Source: Amaricoccus sp.
GTDB taxonomy: Bacteria > Pseudomonadota > Alphaproteobacteria > Rhodobacterales > Rhodobacteraceae
DNA: 57,660 bases
Reading direction: 5' to 3'
NCBI RefSeq assembly: GCF_017995835.1
Contig: NZ_JAGOID010000007.1
Span: forward strand, 1-57,660
The position numbers and the translations under genes were made by a program. Each line of letters opens with the position of its first letter. Position 1 is the stretch's first letter. Below the pieces are notes generated by a model. It saw only the letters and a program-made list of their open reading frames with translations. It was not told where the DNA came from and did no database searches. Below, one piece after another: positions 54,075-57,660 of the stretch.

Positions 54075-55931
54075 TCAGCGATGCTTTCGTTTGGCGCGGA
54101 CCGGGTCGTTGTCGAAGAGGGCGGCGAGCTGTTCGGTCATGGCGCCGGCGAGCTGCTCGACGTCGGTGATGGTCACGGCGCGGGAATAGTAGCGCGTCAC
54201 GTCGTGGCCGATGCCGATGGCGACCAGCTCGACGTGGCGCCGCCGCTCGATCATCGCGATCACGTCGCGCAGGTGGCGCTCGAGATAGGTCGCCGGGTTG
54301 ACTGACAGGGTCGAGTCGTCCACCGGGGCGCCGTCGGAGATCGCCATCAGCACCCGGCGCGCTTCCGGCCGGCCGATCAGGCGGCGGTGGGCCCATTCCA
54401 GCGCCTCGCCGTCGATGTTCTCCTTGAGCAGACCCTCCTTCATCATCAGGCCGAGATTGGCCCGCGCGCGCCGCCAAGGCGCGTCGGCGGACTTGTAGAC
54501 GATGTGGCGCAGGTCGTTGAGCCGCCCCGGCGCGGCCGGGCGCTGCGCGGCGAGCCAGCTCTCGCGGCTCTGGCCGCCCTTCCAGGCCCGGGTGGTGAAG
54601 CCGAGGATCTCGACCTTGACCTGGCACCGCTCCAGCGTCCGCGCCAGCACGTCGGCCGAGATGGCGGCGATCGAGATCGGCCGGCCACGCATCGAGCCCG
54701 AGTTGTCGATGAGCAGCGACACCACGGTGTCGCGGAAATCCGTGTCGCGCTCTCGTTTGAAGCTGAGCGGCGTCATCGGGTTCGCGACCACGCGGGCGAG
54801 GCGGCCCGCATCGAGCGTGCCTTCCTCGAGGTCGAACTCCCAGGCGCGGTTCTGCTGGGCCTGAAGCCGGCGCTGGAGGCGGTTGGCAAGGCGGGCGACC
54901 GCGCCCTTCAGCGGCTCGAGCTGCTGGTCGAGATAGGCGCGCAGGCGTTCGAGCTCGAGCGGGTCGGCGAGATCCTCGGCGGCGATCTCCTCGTCGAACT
55001 TCGTCGTCCAGACCTTGTAGCCGGGGTCGGCCTCGGAATGGGGCGGGGGCGGCCGATCGTCGGTCGGCTCGCCCTCCTCCAGGTCGGCCTCGTCCGCGAG
55101 GTCGGTCTCGTCGGCATCGGAGAGCGACGCCTGCACGGTCTTCGAATCGGGCTGGGCCTCGGCGCTTTCGTCCTCGGCGGTCGACTCCTGGCTGTTGTCG
55201 TCTTCGGCCCCGCCGCCCTCGTTCTCGTCGGGCGACTCGTCCTCTTCGGGCTCGCCGGCCTCGTCCTCGGGCTCCTCGGCGTCAGGATCCTCGCCGAGTT
55301 CGTCGCCGTAGCCGAGCTCCTCGATCACCCGCCGGGCAAAACGGGCGAAGGACTGCTGGTCGTCGAGAACCGCCTCGACGCCGTCGAGCGTCCCCCCGGC
55401 ATGGCTGTCGAGAAAGCCACGCCACAGGCCGAGCACGTTCGCCGCGCCCTTGGGCAGCGGCCGCTCCGTCGCGATCTCGCGGACGAGATAGCCCGCCGCG
55501 ACCGCGAGCGGCGCGCGCGCCGGGTCGGTGATCTCGGCATAGCCCATGCGCCGGGCTTCCTCGGCGATCTTGGCGTCGATGTTGCCCGCCGTCCCGGGCA
55601 TGGCGCGTGCGCCCATGGCCTCGCAGCGCGCCGTTTCCATCGCGTCGAACAGCGCCGCGGCGGTCTCCCCCCGGGGAGCGTAGCGGCGGTGGGTGGCGTC
55701 GCTGTGGTAGCGCCGCCGCAACGCATAGGCGTCGGCGACGCCGCGGGCGAGCATGACCTCGTCGCGGGTCATCCGCCGCGTCACCTGCGGCAGGCGCATG
55801 GAGTCGCCGCTGAAGCCGGGCGGGTCGATGGAAAACGCGACCGACAGATCGGGGTCGCCGGCCATGGCGCGCGTCGCCTCGGCGAGCGCCTTCTTGAACG
55901 GCTCGGCAGGGTTGTCCGCAGGTTTCGTCAT
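54075..55931 (-). CDS. cobT: Aerobic cobaltochelatase subunit CobT
   Basis: CobT works with CobN and CobS to insert cobalt into hydrogenobyrinic acid diamide during aerobic vitamin B12 synthesis. The 618-residue protein has a long acidic linker (about residues 211-293, mostly D and E). The C-terminal von Willebrand A-like domain has a metal-ion site DNSGSM at 409-414. These are diagnostic for CobT. CobS, normally next to it, is not in the window. The ATG at 55931 overlaps the stop codon of an HxlR regulator. Confidence 0.96.
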   Translation of the reverse strand: MTKPADNPAEPFKKALAEATRAMAGDPDLSVAFSIDPPGFSGDSMRLPQVTRRMTRDEVMLARGVADAYALRRRYHSDATHRRYAPRGETAAALFDAMETARCEAMGARAMPGTAGNIDAKIAEEARRMGYAEITDPARAPLAVAAGYLVREIATERPLPKGAANVLGLWRGFLDSHAGGTLDGVEAVLDDQQSFARFARRVIEELGYGDELGEDPDAEEPEDEAGEPEEDESPDENEGGGAEDDNSQESTAEDESAEAQPDSKTVQASLSDADETDLADEADLEEGEPTDDRPPPPHSEADPGYKVWTTKFDEEIAAEDLADPLELERLRAYLDQQLEPLKGAVARLANRLQRRLQAQQNRAWEFDLEEGTLDAGRLARVVANPMTPLSFKRERDTDFRDTVVSLLIDNSGSMRGRPISIAAISADVLARTLERCQVKVEILGFTTRAWKGGQSRESWLAAQRPAAPGRLNDLRHIVYKSADAPWRRARANLGLMMKEGLLKENIDGEALEWAHRRLIGRPEARRVLMAISDGAPVDDSTLSVNPATYLERHLRDVIAMIERRRHVELVAIGIGHDVTRYYSRAVTITDVEQLAGAMTEQLAALFDNDPVRAKRKHR

Positions 55932-56341
55932 GCGCGCCAGAAATCATGCGGCGCCGGCGTCCGCAAGGGCCGCTCCGGCCCTTCGCGCGTCGCGAAGGCG
56001 CGCCGCGCCGCCTCGATCCGCTCGGCATTGTCGATGGTCCAGCGTGCGAGCGCACAGACGGGCACGAGCAGGCTGCGGCCGAGGTCGGTCAGGGCGTATT
56101 CCACCTGGGGCGGCGTGGTCGGGGCGACGGACCGGGTGACGAAGCCGTCGCGCTCGAGGCTGCGCAGGGTGGTTGAGAGCATCTTCTGCGAGATGTCGCC
56201 GATCTGGCGCTTCAGCGCGTTGAAGCGCGCAGGCCCGGCGCCGAGATGGCGGATGACCAGCACCGTCCACTTGTCGCCGACGCGGGAGAGCAGTTCGCTG
56301 ATGCGGGCGCAGGCGGTTTCGTCGTGCTCACCTGGCGTCAT
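55928..56341 (-). CDS. HxlR-family transcriptional regulator
   Basis: This is a 137-residue winged-helix regulator of the HxlR family. The signature [35 protein letters not shown] is intact. The Cys in [11 protein letters not shown], found in redox-sensing members, is also present. The ATG at 56341 has a GAGGG site. A GTG at 56383 would extend it by 14 residues. It overlaps cobT by 4 bp. It is divergent from an FMN reductase, the usual partner of such regulators, across a dyad operator. Confidence 0.88.
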   Translation of the reverse strand: MTPGEHDETACARISELLSRVGDKWTVLVIRHLGAGPARFNALKRQIGDISQKMLSTTLRSLERDGFVTRSVAPTTPPQVEYALTDLGRSLLVPVCALARWTIDNAERIEAARRAFATREGPERPLRTPAPHDFWRA

Positions 56342-56384
56342 GGACGTGCCCTCTTGACCGATTCGCTGATTTCTCTCATTCACG

Positions 56385-56403
56385 TGGTAACCGATCTATA
56401 CCA
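56385..56403. promoter_or_regulatory. Probable HxlR operator between HxlR and the FMN reductase
   Basis: TGGTA (56385-56389) and TACCA (56399-56403) form a dyad with a 9-bp spacer in the divergent gap between the HxlR gene and the reductase. HxlR-type regulators commonly bind inverted repeats like this in such divergent gaps. Confidence 0.5.
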
Positions 56404-56422
56404 GTATCAAACGGAGACCACC

Positions 56423-57028
56423 ATGCCCGTCAGACCCCGCATCGCCATCATCGTCGGCTCGACCCGCGACTCGCGCTTCGCCGACAAGCCGGCGCAGTGG
56501 ATCCACGATCTCGCCGGCCGGCGCAACGACTGGGAGGTGGAGCTGGTGGACCTGCGCGACTTTGACCTGCCGCTGTTCAACGAGAAGACCTCAAACCTGT
56601 GGGCGCCGAGCGAGGATGCGCGGGCGGTGGCCTGGCAGCAGAAGCTTGCGGGCTTCGACGGCTTCATCTTCGTGACCTCCGAATACAACCGCTCGATCCC
56701 GGGCTCGCTGAAGAACGCGCTCGATCAGGCCTACAAGGAGTGGGTGCGCAAGCCGGCGGCGGTCCTCGGCTATGGCTCGGTCGGCGCGGCGCGCGCGGCG
56801 GAGCACCTGCGCACGATCGCGGTGGAGTTGCAGATGGCGCCGATCCGTCACGGCGTGCATATCGGCGGCAGCGACTTCTTCAAGGTTCACCCGATGGGGC
56901 AGAACGCGCCGATCGCCGAGATCGAGGGCAACCTCCTGCCCGCGGCGCAGGCGATGCTCGAAGATCTCGACTGGTGGACCCGCGCCACCATGGCCGCTCG
57001 CGCCGAGGACGCGCGCGCGGCTGCCTGA
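56423..57028 (+). CDS. NADPH-dependent FMN reductase family protein
   Basis: This is a 201-residue flavodoxin-fold enzyme. The FMN phosphate loop is in IIVGSTRDSRFADKPAQW. The segment FVTSEYNRSIPGSLKNALDQ is typical of the chromate/quinone reductase branch (FMN_red). The late YGSVGAARAAEHLR is also standard. The ATG at 56423 has ACGGAGA upstream. It likely reduces quinones or similar electrophiles under control of the divergent HxlR protein. Confidence 0.9.
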   Translation: MPVRPRIAIIVGSTRDSRFADKPAQWIHDLAGRRNDWEVELVDLRDFDLPLFNEKTSNLWAPSEDARAVAWQQKLAGFDGFIFVTSEYNRSIPGSLKNALDQAYKEWVRKPAAVLGYGSVGAARAAEHLRTIAVELQMAPIRHGVHIGGSDFFKVHPMGQNAPIAEIEGNLLPAAQAMLEDLDWWTRATMAARAEDARAAA

Positions 57029-57130
57029 GGCCGGCGCCCGGAGATTTACGGCGAATCAGGTCTCTGCTACGCTGCGTCAGCCGACAGGGGCGACGATGGA
57101 GCGAGGTCCGGGGGCCGAGCGAGCGCGGCG

Positions 57131-57628
57131 ATGGCGGGGTCCGACCACTACCATCTCGTCAGCGAATGGCGGCTCGAGGCCGACATCGAGGCGGTGGCCG
57201 CCGTGCTGGCCACGCCCGAGCGCTTTCCGGAATGGTGGCCGGAGGTCTATCTCGCCGTCGACGAACTCGATCGCGGCCGGCCGGACGGGGTCGGCCGACG
57301 GCTGCGCCTGCTGACCCGGGGGTTCCTGCCCTATCGCCTGCGCTGGGTGGCGACGGTTGTCGAGAGCGACCGCCCGCACCGCTGGGCGGTAGCGGCGACG
57401 GGCGATCTCGTCGGGCGGGGCGAGTGGCGGCTGACGCAGGAAGGCGCGGAGACGGTCGCGCGCTATGACTGGAGCGTCGCCGCGGCGAAGCCGTCGCTCC
57501 GGCGGCTGTCCCCGCTCCTCGCGCCGCTCTTCGCCTTACATGAGGGTTCGGTCGTCAAGGGCGTCTTTGCATGCTGTTCCTTCTGTCCGACCTCGCCGAT
57601 GACACTCATTCATAGCAGTTTTTTTTGA
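57131..57628 (+). CDS. SRPBCC-fold protein with a replaced C-terminus (probably disrupted)
   Basis: This is a 165-residue frame of the START/Bet v 1-like fold (SRPBCC, polyketide-cyclase type). The N-terminal 135 residues are ordinary (MAGSDHYHLVSEWRLEADIE, then FPEWWPEVYLAVDELDRG). After LLAPLFALHEG at about 57540, codon use changes, ending in VVKGVFACCSFC and SPMTLIHSSFF, without the usual final helix. An insertion junction near 57537 is the likely cause. Sequence up to the window end has no more coding. The ATG is taken at 57131. The 5' part is intact, but the protein is likely non-functional. Confidence 0.6.
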   Translation: MAGSDHYHLVSEWRLEADIEAVAAVLATPERFPEWWPEVYLAVDELDRGRPDGVGRRLRLLTRGFLPYRLRWVATVVESDRPHRWAVAATGDLVGRGEWRLTQEGAETVARYDWSVAAAKPSLRRLSPLLAPLFALHEGSVVKGVFACCSFCPTSPMTLIHSSFF

Positions 57629-57660
57629 AGGCCCGGAGCGATCGTTCCCGCAGCTGCGGC

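Noticed and set aside
1-57660. tRNA or rRNA genes
   Set aside because: I looked for T-loop and anticodon-arm patterns in the gaps and saw none. rnpB is the only stable RNA I recognise with confidence.

Overview
The window is GC-rich bacterial chromosome, most consistent with an alphaproteobacterium of the Rhodobacterales. The clues are the rnc-era-DUF1491 order, an aerobic cobaltochelatase CobT, a DUF2794 gene, a dcw cluster preceded by a long leader ending in a terminator just before mraZ (the UpsM arrangement known from Rhodobacter sphaeroides), and frequent ATGA/GTGA overlaps. The genus cannot be fixed from the sequence alone.

Layout. (1) 1-54 is the tail of an IS21-type helper gene. It is followed by lon (-) and the lepB-rnc-era-DUF1491 operon (+), which ends at an IS1182-type transposase remnant. 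(2) 6246-15269 is a minus-strand operon coding for two acyl-CoA-forming AMP ligases, a complete Liv-type ABC importer and a tandem pair of VOC proteins. A perfect dyad operator and a promoter lie upstream. (3) 15551-24536 holds murJ, a second IS1182 remnant, a UPF0173 hydrolase, a ceramidase-like membrane protein, gatCA, two lipoproteins, an amidase and rnd. (4) rnpB (RNase P RNA) and an opgG/opgD-type glucan gene follow. (5) 27376-37362 is the dcw cluster: MraZ boxes, UpsM-like leader, mraZ-rsmH-ftsL-ftsI-murE-murF-mraY-murD. A small secreted-protein gene interrupts it on the opposite strand, and it breaks off after murD. (6) 37503-46102 holds a methyltransferase, a GreA/B-like factor, a DUF2794 gene, a RACo-like corrinoid activator, pheT and lolDC. 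(7) 46351-53379 starts with a transposase/TerC fossil, followed by a TRAP transporter, split transketolase and SDR operon with a divergent LysR regulator. (8) 53380-57628 holds an A/T-richer scar, cobT with an overlapping HxlR regulator, an FMN reductase, and an SRPBCC gene that looks cut short at the right edge.

The genes are mostly housekeeping (proteolysis, secretion, translation, envelope and division) plus two catabolic import operons whose substrates cannot be read from sequence. The most unusual material is between genes. A 135-156 bp element with ATACCGGCG...CGCCGGTAT ends occurs three times. One copy exactly bridges murD and the next gene and supplies that gene's start codon. Two kinds of 11-bp-periodic arrays each occur twice. 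A block of about 200 bp before the corrinoid-activator gene folds into nested perfect hairpins. Several synteny breaks (after DUF1491, after murD, before the TRAP operon) carry mobile-element fossils or these repeats.
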